From MWDV01 sp002070715 (lineage in GTDB: Bacteria > Verrucomicrobiota > Verrucomicrobiia > Limisphaerales > MWDV01): a stretch of DNA of 64,000 nt. Location of the stretch: the NCBI GenBank assembly GCA_035411585.1, contig DAONTI010000011.1:51344-115343 (forward strand). The letters are read 5' to 3'. The position numbers and the translations under genes are program-made. Positions 8,155 to 15,768 of the stretch are shown here, piece after piece. Positions within the stretch are counted from its first letter, which is position 1. Every line of letters starts with the position of its first letter. The notes under the pieces are model-generated. The model worked only from the letters and a program-made list of their open reading frames with translations, was not told where the DNA came from and made no database searches.

Positions 8155-9522
8155 TCAGGTTAGCTTCGGTTTCAACGCGGGCGTCGGCGCCGGCGCGGCG
8201 GCGGGAAACCAAAGGTGTTTCAAGACGCCCGCCATATCCATTAAAAACAAGATGACCCCCACCGCCAGGAGCGAGGTGCCCAAGCGCAACCAAAAATCGT
8301 TGAGCAGCCAGGCACCCGCCAACAGAGGGAGGACGGATAATTGTTGCAGCCCCAAGCCCCAGCGCTCCAAGTGCGGTTGGGTCAACGAATGTGCCGGCGG
8401 AGTTGGCCGCCGTCCGACAAGCGGACCATACACCCGCATCCACGTCAGAAACGGCACCACTTTGCACATCATCCCGGCAATGCAGGGCAGCAACCCGCCC
8501 AGAATCCCGCAGAGAGCGTAAATGATCGGATTAAACCCACCGACGGCGGTGCTGCGCGTCGAATCGGGTAAAGTCAGCGCCACCCCCGCGAGAGCAGCGG
8601 CGGCGAGTCCGATGCCGCCGCGCAGGAAAACGGTGATGCCCGGGTCCAGCTTTCGTTTTTTGCGCGTGGCCAGGGATTGTTTCAATCCATACCCGGAGAA
8701 AACCATGCCGATCGTCACCGCCACTGCGCCGAGATAAGTCAACATCGTCCATTGCCAGATCAAGGCGGGCACCAACGCGACCAGACCCAGTTGGGCAAAC
8801 CAAAGCCCCGCTTTGGCGGCTCCCCAATCTCGCACTTCACCCATGGTAAACATCGGGATCAGTTGAAAGGCAACGCCCTGCAAGAGGGCGAGAAAAAAGC
8901 CGATCAACCCCAGATGCGCGTGCGCCCGGAGCAAAGCCAGCGGAGGCACGGGCACCCAGGTCCACAGCCGGTTGCACACCAGAAACAATCCGGCCAGAAC
9001 CGCGAATAACAACCAGCCGGCGGCCAGGATGATGGACCAAGCCACCGCATCGCGCCGCGTCGAGCGACCGACCGTTATCCAAGTATTTAAGGTGAAGCAT
9101 AGGATTCCCAAAGCCACCGCACTACCAAACAGACCCACCTCTTTTAACTGGTAACCTTGGAAAAAATAAATCATCCCCGGCACCCCCACCGCATGCATGC
9201 CGAAATGCCACCAGCCCAAGTTTTCGTTCCAAAGCGTCGTGGTCAACGCCACCGGGACCAGTTGATACACCGCTCCGCAAGCCACGGTGACGAAGAAGCC
9301 CAGCATCCAACTATGCGTCAAAGCAATCACCGGCGGTGCGGCATGCGGCATGGTCAGGAGCCCGGGATGGACCACCAGCAGCCCGGTCCCAATCGCGAGC
9401 CAGATCAGGGCCAAGCCCATAAACGCCAGCGGCAACCGGCCTTGCGCCGCCAGCCAGCTTTGCCGGGAGGCGGGGCGGGACGCGGGGGCCTGGGGCGGAC
9501 GAATGGAAGCCGGTTCAGACAC
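8155..9522 (-). CDS. Polytopic membrane protein, NnrS / haem-oxidase-subunit-I-like
   Basis: Encodes 455 residues with about twelve helices. I chose the GTG at 9522, which overlaps the end of the DUF2249 gene by eight bases. The longer open frame upstream is Arg/Cys-rich out-of-frame sequence from that gene. Histidines on helices (LTHSWMLGFFVTVACGAVYQ near residue 55, LRAHAHLGLIGFFLALLQG near residue 190) resemble those of NnrS proteins and of cytochrome-oxidase-subunit-I-like proteins from denitrification clusters. It lacks the H-H pair of NorB, so it is not a second NO reductase. The position between DUF2249 and MIP18 genes suggests NO stress tolerance. Confidence 0.7.
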   Translation of the reverse strand: MSEPASIRPPQAPASRPASRQSWLAAQGRLPLAFMGLALIWLAIGTGLLVVHPGLLTMPHAAPPVIALTHSWMLGFFVTVACGAVYQLVPVALTTTLWNENLGWWHFGMHAVGVPGMIYFFQGYQLKEVGLFGSAVALGILCFTLNTWITVGRSTRRDAVAWSIILAAGWLLFAVLAGLFLVCNRLWTWVPVPPLALLRAHAHLGLIGFFLALLQGVAFQLIPMFTMGEVRDWGAAKAGLWFAQLGLVALVPALIWQWTMLTYLGAVAVTIGMVFSGYGLKQSLATRKKRKLDPGITVFLRGGIGLAAAALAGVALTLPDSTRSTAVGGFNPIIYALCGILGGLLPCIAGMMCKVVPFLTWMRVYGPLVGRRPTPPAHSLTQPHLERWGLGLQQLSVLPLLAGAWLLNDFWLRLGTSLLAVGVILFLMDMAGVLKHLWFPAAAPAPTPALKPKLT

Positions 9523-10372
9523 GCGCGAGCACGGTGAGCCAACTCCCGTCCGGCTGCTGGGTGCAGTCCGAACTGAAGCCCCGTTCCTTGGCTTCCCCGA
9601 ACAAGTGGCACGGTTCCCGATCGGTCCGGGCCTGCAATTTGACCCCGGCCGGCAGCGACTCCAACGCGTCCAACACCCGCACCAGCGGCTCCGGCGGTTC
9701 CAAGCCGCGCACATCAATTTCCCGCACGTCAGCCGCCACAGTTTCAGTCGGGGAATCGCATCCGCAACCGCCCGGCAGTTCGCCCGGGGCATGGACAGCT
9801 TTGAGTTTCGTGATTTTCACCCGGTACTCCTCCGGCCCTTGTTCCAAGTATTCCCACGCAAAGGCGCCGTTAAATTCGTGCTCGAATTGGTAACGCAGCG
9901 GCACCGGGTCATGGTCATTCAGCAGCACGAAAAATTTTCCCACCGGCAAATCCAGCCAGCGTTGAAAAATTTGCGCGTGCTTGACCCGGCCGGGAATGGG
10001 CCGCACATCGAAAACCACTTGCGGATCCCGGTGCGGATCGGCGGTGTGACCGCCGGAGCCGCAGCCCCGCGGCAGGGTGAGGGGGGCAATCACCGGCTGC
10101 AATTTGGTGATTTTTACGCGGAACTCCTCCGGGCCGCGCTCCACATATTCCCACGTAAACGCGCCGCTGAACTCGCGCTCGAATTGATAACGCAACGGCA
10201 CCGGATCGTGGTCGTTGAGCAGGATGAAGAACTCATTGACGGGCAGATCCAGCCAGCGCTGGAAAATCTGCGCGTGCTTGACGCGCCCGGGAATGGGCCG
10301 CACATCAAAAACCACCCGGGGATCGCGCAACGGATCCTCCACGACGGCGGAACTGGGGTTGGGAGTATTCAT
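9515..10372 (-). CDS. Tandem DUF2249 protein with third TusA/DUF2249-like domain
   Basis: Encodes 285 residues in three parts. Domain 1 (about 13-94) and domain 2 (about 112-193) are near-identical DUF2249 units: both contain VVFDVRPIPGRVKHAQIFQ, the NDHDPVPLRYQFE core and a GPEE(F/Y)RVKITKL ending. Gly-Cys linkers follow each (RGCGSGG at 102-108, GGCGCDS at 201-207). Residues 217-285 form a more divergent DUF2249/TusA-like domain (VRGLEPPEPL). DUF2249 proteins often sit beside NO or nitrite reduction genes; their function is not settled. This is the first gene of the second NO operon, with the shared operator about 105 bases upstream. The unit duplication is also visible in the DNA at a spacing of about 297 bases. 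Confidence 0.85.
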   Translation of the reverse strand: MNTPNPSSAVVEDPLRDPRVVFDVRPIPGRVKHAQIFQRWLDLPVNEFFILLNDHDPVPLRYQFEREFSGAFTWEYVERGPEEFRVKITKLQPVIAPLTLPRGCGSGGHTADPHRDPQVVFDVRPIPGRVKHAQIFQRWLDLPVGKFFVLLNDHDPVPLRYQFEHEFNGAFAWEYLEQGPEEYRVKITKLKAVHAPGELPGGCGCDSPTETVAADVREIDVRGLEPPEPLVRVLDALESLPAGVKLQARTDREPCHLFGEAKERGFSSDCTQQPDGSWLTVLARV

Positions 10373-10470
10373 AAGCTTTTTCTATGACTACGTTAAATAC
10401 ACATATTCGTTCGCCCGCGAACCGGAACCCCGGCCGCCCGGCGAAGGCTGCTCCAAAAAAGTAGCGCGGG

Positions 10471-10490
10471 ATAATTGGATGTCAATATCC
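10471..10490 (-). promoter_or_regulatory. Candidate NO-responsive operator (copy 2)
   Basis: Identical over 20 bases to 2571-2590, including the palindromic core at 10477-10490, and flanked by the same ATTTT...CCACC on the right. It lies 105 bases before the start of the DUF2249 gene, against 106 bases for the nor copy. Constant position and exact sequence in two otherwise unrelated leaders argue for function rather than chance. Confidence 0.6.
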
Positions 10491-10514
10491 GATTTTCCAC
10501 CGCCGCGCGGCGGA

Positions 10515-10528
10515 TCGAACGGGGTCAC
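10515..10528 (-). promoter_or_regulatory. Degenerate FNR/DNR-like box
   Basis: Read on the minus strand this is GTGAC-CCCG-TTCGA. It matches seven of ten conserved positions of the nor-operon box and sits 38 bases upstream of the operator palindrome (40 bases in the nor operon). It is weak on its own and supported mainly by the matching position. Confidence 0.25.
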
Positions 10529-10647
10529 CTCAAAAATCTGTGCAACGGGAGGAAATCGTGGTTTGACATCACGGCAGCGGCGCGCATTGTCGGCTTGAAG
10601 CGGCCGTCCGTCCCAGCCAGACTTGGCGGCACAACGCTGGGAAGACC

Positions 10648-11085
10648 ATGAAGATCATGCAACACATTGACCGCTACCGATACACCGGCATGGCCGCCCT
10701 ACTGGCCATGGTGTTTCTGGTTTCCTGTGAAACGCCGCCGCAGGCTGGGGCGACGAAGTTTCACGATGCGGCTGCAGCGGATGTCGTGGTGAAACATTAC
10801 CGCTGGGAGCATTTGAACATCATCAAACCCAATTATCGCGAGGGAGGTTTTCTGATCCCCGTCACCCGCGACACGCTCGGGCCCGCGTTGGATCGGTTGG
10901 GTGTTCAACGGGGGTTGGCGGTGGTTGCTTTGGGCTGGAACTACACCGATGCGGATTTGGAAAAACTCACGCAGGAATGGCGGGAGCTGCTCCGCGGTCT
11001 GGGCTTCCAACAGGTCGTCGCGGTGCATGCGACCGGACGGGGCGATGACGTCACCGGCGCCTGGATCATCCACGATTCACGCTGA
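10648..11085 (+). CDS. Hypothetical lipoprotein
   Basis: Encodes 145 residues. A signal peptide (about 13-30) ends in a lipobox-like VFLVSC with the lipidation cysteine at about residue 27, followed by ETPPQ. The mature part has no family I recognise. Its pattern (VKHYRWEHLN, GPALDRLGV, ATGRGDDVTGAWIIHD) looks like a compact alpha/beta domain. It precedes the WYL regulator by four bases on the same strand, so the pair is probably cotranscribed. It diverges from the DUF2249 operon. Confidence 0.7.
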   Translation: MKIMQHIDRYRYTGMAALLAMVFLVSCETPPQAGATKFHDAAAADVVVKHYRWEHLNIIKPNYREGGFLIPVTRDTLGPALDRLGVQRGLAVVALGWNYTDADLEKLTQEWRELLRGLGFQQVVAVHATGRGDDVTGAWIIHDSR

Positions 11086-11089
11086 CCCA

Positions 11090-12118
11090 ATGCCGCGTTC
11101 CCGCAAACCATTGCGCACCCGGTCCGCTTCGCGTCCGGAAAATTCGCTCCAACGTTCCCGCCCGCCGCTGGAACGGATGCTGGCCATTCACCGCGCCCTC
11201 CAAGCAGGCCGGTTTCCCAACGCCAGTTCTCTGGCCCGCGAGCTGGAGGTCAGCGCCAAGACCATTCAGCGCGATCTCGAATTCATGCGGGACCGGTTGC
11301 AATTGCCCTTGGATTACGACGCAACACGCTGGGGATACCACTACACCGAGGCAGTGAAAGCCTTTCCCACACTACAACTGACCGAGGGGGAACTGGTTGC
11401 GTTGGTCGTCGCCGAAAAAGCGCTGCAACAGTATCGGGGCACGAGCTTCGAAAAACCTCTCCTCAGCGCGTTGCGGAAAATGGAACAAAGCCTGCCCGAA
11501 ACCATCTCCGTTAACTTGGCGGACGTGGATCAAACAATCTCCTTCCGCACCCGGGCCGAGCCGCTGTTGGATTTGCGGATCTTTGACGCGCTGGCGAAAG
11601 CCGTGGCGCGGCGGCAGCAACTGGAGATTCACTATCGCAAACCCGGACAACGACAGGTCGGCGCGCGCGTGATTGACCCCTACCATCTCGCGAACATCAA
11701 CGGCGAGTGGTTTTTATTCGCGCACGATCATTTGCGGCGGGATCTGCGCACGTTTGTCCCGGCCCGCATTCAGTCGCTGCGCCCCACCGGCCAGACCTTT
11801 TCCCGTCCGTCGCGTTTCTCGCTCGAACAACGGCTGCACGGCAGCTTTGGCGTGCGGTCGGGCCAGGGGGACTTTGACATTATCATCGAGTTTAATGCCC
11901 GGGCGGCGGATTACGTGCGGGAAAAAAAGTGGCATCCCTCGCAGCAACTGCGCAATCAACCCGGCGGCGGCGTGGAATTACGGCTGCGGCTGACGGGTTT
12001 GGAGGAAGTGACCCGCTGGGTGTTGAGCTGGGGCGGCGACGCCCGCGTGCGGCAGCCGCGTGAATTGGCGGAAGCCGTGCAAACCGCCGCCCGCGCCATC
12101 TTGCGGCAACGGATTTGA
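11090..12118 (+). CDS. WYL-domain transcriptional regulator
   Basis: Encodes 342 residues from the ATG at 11090; the open frame upstream overlaps the lipoprotein gene in another phase and is not part of it. A basic N-terminal tail is followed by an HTH of the DeoR/WYL type (FPNASSLARELEVSAKTIQRD, about 40-62), a linker helix region, and the WYL ligand-sensing domain (about 155-230, including RQQLEIHYRKPG and GEWFLFAHDH). The C-terminal extension carries the WCX-type segment (VTRWVLSWGGDARVRQP). WYL regulators often respond to nucleic-acid ligands or DNA damage. It ends 53 bases from the convergent addA gene; whether it controls addAB is unknown. Confidence 0.88.
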   Translation: MPRSRKPLRTRSASRPENSLQRSRPPLERMLAIHRALQAGRFPNASSLARELEVSAKTIQRDLEFMRDRLQLPLDYDATRWGYHYTEAVKAFPTLQLTEGELVALVVAEKALQQYRGTSFEKPLLSALRKMEQSLPETISVNLADVDQTISFRTRAEPLLDLRIFDALAKAVARRQQLEIHYRKPGQRQVGARVIDPYHLANINGEWFLFAHDHLRRDLRTFVPARIQSLRPTGQTFSRPSRFSLEQRLHGSFGVRSGQGDFDIIIEFNARAADYVREKKWHPSQQLRNQPGGGVELRLRLTGLEEVTRWVLSWGGDARVRQPRELAEAVQTAARAILRQRI

Positions 12119-12171
12119 TCCGCGACAACGGCAACCGGAATCCTTCCCGGTTCCACGCGGGCGACCCGCCG

Positions 12172-15100
12172 TCATCCTGCCACTTCCACGCTCTGACCAA
12201 GCTGGAGAAAATAGAGTGTGGCGCGGGTAACCGGCCGGTCATAAATCCGTTTCAAAGCCGCGGCATAGAGACGCAGTTGCGGCGCGTGTTCGTCGGCGCG
12301 GGCCCGCAACTCTTCCGGGCGGATATGATCCGTCTTGAGATCCACGATCCAGATTTCGGTCGGATGCAGCACGGCGAGGTCCACGGCACCTTGAACGACC
12401 ACAGTTTCATCGGGAATGACAGGGAAGGCTTGGGCAAACGCGGAAAGTTCGGCGGGCGTGAAGGCGGCGGTAAAACGCAGTTCGCGTCGTAGCTTCCCGG
12501 CTTCTTGGGCCACGATCTCCCGTCCGAGCTCGGATTGCCAGAACGTGTGGAGCGCGGTCAGATCCAGCGCGGCCACTTCTTGCTCGCTCAAAATCCCCGC
12601 CGTACGCAAACGCCCGGCTTCCGCTGCCAAATCCGCCGTGGTGCCAACCCGTGCCAGGTCCACGTATTGCACGAATTTATGATGCGCGGTGCCCACCTCG
12701 GCGGCGGTCATTCTGGAGTCCCGCCGGGGGACCGGACGGCTCCGTTGGGCGGATGCGGATGGCAGTTCCGTGGTGTCCTCGTCCCGGTCCCCGCCCAAGT
12801 GGCGCAGCGCGGAGGCGGAAGTTTTGGCGGGCGCCGTGGTGGCGGAATGGTGTTGGTAGGTCCAGGCGAACGATGTCAATTGGTCCGCCGTCAGCGTGGG
12901 CAACGTCCCGGGCGTCATCTCGTCCGCCGGCGCGGGCGGCGCACCCCCTCCGTCATGCACCCGCCAGCGCAAACGCGCGTTGGGGAATTCGATTTCTCCC
13001 TTGCCATTTGCCCAGTCGGCACGGTCAGCCAGCCACAGACCCAGCCATTCACCATAGCAGCGGGCCAGGCCGACCCCGAGCTCGGGTGGATACCCGGTGT
13101 GCTCCTTCCAAGATTTGCTCTCCGGCTGGAAATTGCCCACGAGGATCAACGTATCGCGGGCCCGCGTGACCGCCACGTAAAAGAGGCGCAATTCCTCAGC
13201 CGCGGATTCCCGTTTCTCTTCGCGGCTCACCCACCAGCGCGCCAGGCTGTCGTAACGCAGTTTTCCGGCGGGATCCACAACCTGCGGCACGACCCCCAGC
13301 CGCCGGGAAAACAGAATGTTTTCGCCGCGTTGGGACTGATTGAATTTCGCCCCCATATTCGCCAGGACCACGATCGGGAATTCCAGCCCTTTGCTCTTGT
13401 GAATGGAGAGCAGTCGCACGGCGTCGGTTTGCCGCGGCGGCAGCGGTTCGATCGCCTCCTCCGCCTCCTGCTGGTCGGTGATGAACCGCAGAAAGCGATG
13501 CAACCCCTGGCGTTGCAAAGGATCGTACCGGCGGGCCAGATCAAGGAAGCGCCGCACATTGGCCACCCGCTCCGGACCATCCGCCAAAGTGAGCAAAAAG
13601 GCCTCATACCGCGTTTCGGCCAGGACCGTTTCCAAGACGACGGAGAGCGAACTGATCAACGCCAACCGGCGCCAGCGGTCGAGTTGGATCAGGAATTTTT
13701 CAATCGTCGGGTTATCCTGAGCCGAAGCCAGCCGGCGCCAAGGATCGGGCCCGCTTCCGGCTTGTCGCACCGCGACCATTTCATCCAAGGAAAGTCCGAC
13801 CAGCGGCGACCGCAGCAGGGCGAACAGAGGAATATCCTGCCGCGGATTATCGAGCACCCGCAACAAGGCAATCAGATCCTGCGCCTCCAAGGTGTCGAGA
13901 AAATCACCCTGCTCCGCCACAAGGGGAATGTGCTGCCGGCGGAATTCCCGGAGAAAAGCGCCGGCGCGGCCCCGGACGGCGCGCAACAGCAGGCCCACAT
14001 CACTCCACCGCATTTCGCGAAACCGGCGCTCACGCTTGTCCCAGACTTGATGGCGTCCATCCATCAATTCCCGCAACCGCCCGGCCACCACCCGGGCCTC
14101 CTGTTCCAGAGCCAGCAGGTCACCCCAGTCATCATCGCCCGAATCAGCCCCCTCTTTTTCCTCCCCGCCCGCCGCCGCGGGCTCCACCAAGTGCAGTTCC
14201 ACGCGGCAATCGGCATCCGCCCAAGCATGCTCCGGCCCGCACCCTTCCGGCGGGTGATGAGCCAAGGGCGAGCGGTCTCCTTCCGGCTGTCCGAAATGCA
14301 ATCGGTCGGCCTTCCCGTAGCTCATCCCGCCCCAACCGGAGGCCAGCAAGGAATGAAACAGGTCGTTGACAATATCCAAAAGCGCGGCGCGGCTGCGAAA
14401 ATTTTCATTCAAAGCCAGCACCCGATGGTGCGGTTGATTTTGCCAGTCACGCGTGTAGCTCTGAAACAACTCCGGCGCGGCCAGGCGGAAGCGATAAATG
14501 CTCTGCTTCACGTCGCCGACCATGAAGAGATTGGTCTGGTCGCCGCGGCGGCTCAGGCATTGGAGAAGGGCGTCTTGGGCAGCATTGATGTCCTGGCACT
14601 CGTCCACCAACACGTGTTTGAAGCGCTGTCGCCAAGCGGCCGCGATGGGCGCCTCCTTTTCGAGCAATAGCAAAGCGAGTTGCTCGAGATCGGAAAAGTC
14701 CACCCCGCCGAGCGCGCGTTTGGCCTCGGAAAATTCCCGGGCAAAATCCTGAGTCAACTCCAGCAATGTTTGCATGGGCTGGCGGACCCGTTCCCAATCT
14801 GCTTGCAGGGGATCAACCCCCGCTGTCGGCAACCAGGTGGCCAGTTCCGCCGCTTCTTCGAAGAACGGTTTGAGCAGCCCGCGTTTGTTGCCGGTGCCTC
14901 TGACCCAGAAGTCGCTCCCACTGAGTTGCCGGGCGAGGTCGAAAACGGCCGCGGCTTCGTCAAACGAGCTGGCTTCGGACAGCGCGGCCAATTGCCGGCC
15001 AAACTCGGGAAGTTGTTCTTCGATCCGGCGAAGGCCGGCGGCGGTCGGGCTCTGCCCTCCGTATCCCTTGACGGAGGGCAGGGCTTCCAAGATTTGGGGA

Positions 15101-15768
15101 ATTTGCCACGCGGCGGGTTTCTGCCATTCCAGCAGCCAGGCTTTGATGATCTGCTTCCGTTGAGTCTGCCAGTCCTCAGGGGTGGTCTGTTCCCATCGCT
15201 GCCGTTCGTTCGCCAAACAGGTTTCCGCTTGCGGCTGTTTGACGTAGAACTGGTACACCTTGCGAATTTGTTCCGCCAATTGTTCGCCGCTGTCCCGGCA
15301 GTAAAGCTGCGCCAGTTGACGGACCGCCGGCTGGTCTATGGCGCGAAGGACGACCTGCCGCGCAATCGTTTTCTCCAAGGGACGGGTGATGGATTCCTCC
15401 AGCACCACCACCCCGGGATCCAATTGCAACTCGGCGAAATGGGCGCGCAACAGTTCGAAACAAAACGAGTGAATGGTGGAGATATGCGCCCCCTCGAGCA
15501 GCAACACCTGTTGGCGCAGGCGCGCATCCTCCGGCTGGCCGGCCAGGCGGGCCTGCAACGCCTCGCGCAGGCGCTGCTTCATTTCCTCCGCCGCCGCGTT
15601 GGTGAATGTCACCACCAACAGCTCGTCCACGTTGACCCCCTCCTCCAGGATCAACCGCAAACAACGGGCGATCAGCGTGGCGGTCTTCCCCGTGCCCGCC
15701 CCAGCGCTGAGCAGCACCCCGCCTGTGGCGGTGATGGCGGCCTGTTGCTGAGGTGTCGGCTGGCTCAT
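12172..15768 (-). CDS. addA: ATP-dependent helicase/nuclease AddA (UvrD/RecB-like)
   Basis: Encodes 1,198 residues. Works with AddB as a helicase-nuclease that processes double-strand breaks for recombination. All main motifs are visible in order: SAGAGTGKTA (Walker A, about 21-30), VTFTNAAAEEM (Ia), VDECQDINAAQ (II), GDVKQSIYRFR (III), a LLSIHKSKGLEFPIVV segment (V) and FYVAVTRARDTL (VI). The C-terminus carries the RecB-type nuclease centre, VQGAVDLAV then IVDLKTDH. The ATG overlaps the addB stop by four bases, so the pair is coupled. Length and domain order are normal for AddA. Confidence 0.95.
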   Translation of the reverse strand: MSQPTPQQQAAITATGGVLLSAGAGTGKTATLIARCLRLILEEGVNVDELLVVTFTNAAAEEMKQRLREALQARLAGQPEDARLRQQVLLLEGAHISTIHSFCFELLRAHFAELQLDPGVVVLEESITRPLEKTIARQVVLRAIDQPAVRQLAQLYCRDSGEQLAEQIRKVYQFYVKQPQAETCLANERQRWEQTTPEDWQTQRKQIIKAWLLEWQKPAAWQIPQILEALPSVKGYGGQSPTAAGLRRIEEQLPEFGRQLAALSEASSFDEAAAVFDLARQLSGSDFWVRGTGNKRGLLKPFFEEAAELATWLPTAGVDPLQADWERVRQPMQTLLELTQDFAREFSEAKRALGGVDFSDLEQLALLLLEKEAPIAAAWRQRFKHVLVDECQDINAAQDALLQCLSRRGDQTNLFMVGDVKQSIYRFRLAAPELFQSYTRDWQNQPHHRVLALNENFRSRAALLDIVNDLFHSLLASGWGGMSYGKADRLHFGQPEGDRSPLAHHPPEGCGPEHAWADADCRVELHLVEPAAAGGEEKEGADSGDDDWGDLLALEQEARVVAGRLRELMDGRHQVWDKRERRFREMRWSDVGLLLRAVRGRAGAFLREFRRQHIPLVAEQGDFLDTLEAQDLIALLRVLDNPRQDIPLFALLRSPLVGLSLDEMVAVRQAGSGPDPWRRLASAQDNPTIEKFLIQLDRWRRLALISSLSVVLETVLAETRYEAFLLTLADGPERVANVRRFLDLARRYDPLQRQGLHRFLRFITDQQEAEEAIEPLPPRQTDAVRLLSIHKSKGLEFPIVVLANMGAKFNQSQRGENILFSRRLGVVPQVVDPAGKLRYDSLARWWVSREEKRESAAEELRLFYVAVTRARDTLILVGNFQPESKSWKEHTGYPPELGVGLARCYGEWLGLWLADRADWANGKGEIEFPNARLRWRVHDGGGAPPAPADEMTPGTLPTLTADQLTSFAWTYQHHSATTAPAKTSASALRHLGGDRDEDTTELPSASAQRSRPVPRRDSRMTAAEVGTAHHKFVQYVDLARVGTTADLAAEAGRLRTAGILSEQEVAALDLTALHTFWQSELGREIVAQEAGKLRRELRFTAAFTPAELSAFAQAFPVIPDETVVVQGAVDLAVLHPTEIWIVDLKTDHIRPEELRARADEHAPQLRLYAAALKRIYDRPVTRATLYFLQLGQSVEVAG

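Noticed and set aside
8155..9522. Second NO reductase subunit
   Set aside because: The protein has histidines on helices but lacks the H-H pair, HxxxE and SALEPLP motifs seen in NorB.
9523..9792. 90-residue N-terminal extension of the NnrS-like protein
   Set aside because: It overlaps the DUF2249 gene in another frame, is Arg/Cys-rich and lacks hydrophobic character; the GTG at 9522 gives a normal membrane protein.
12505..14670. 721-residue plus-strand reading frame inside addA
   Set aside because: It is antisense to a complete AddA with every helicase motif; the frame is Arg/Gly/Pro-rich with no domain.
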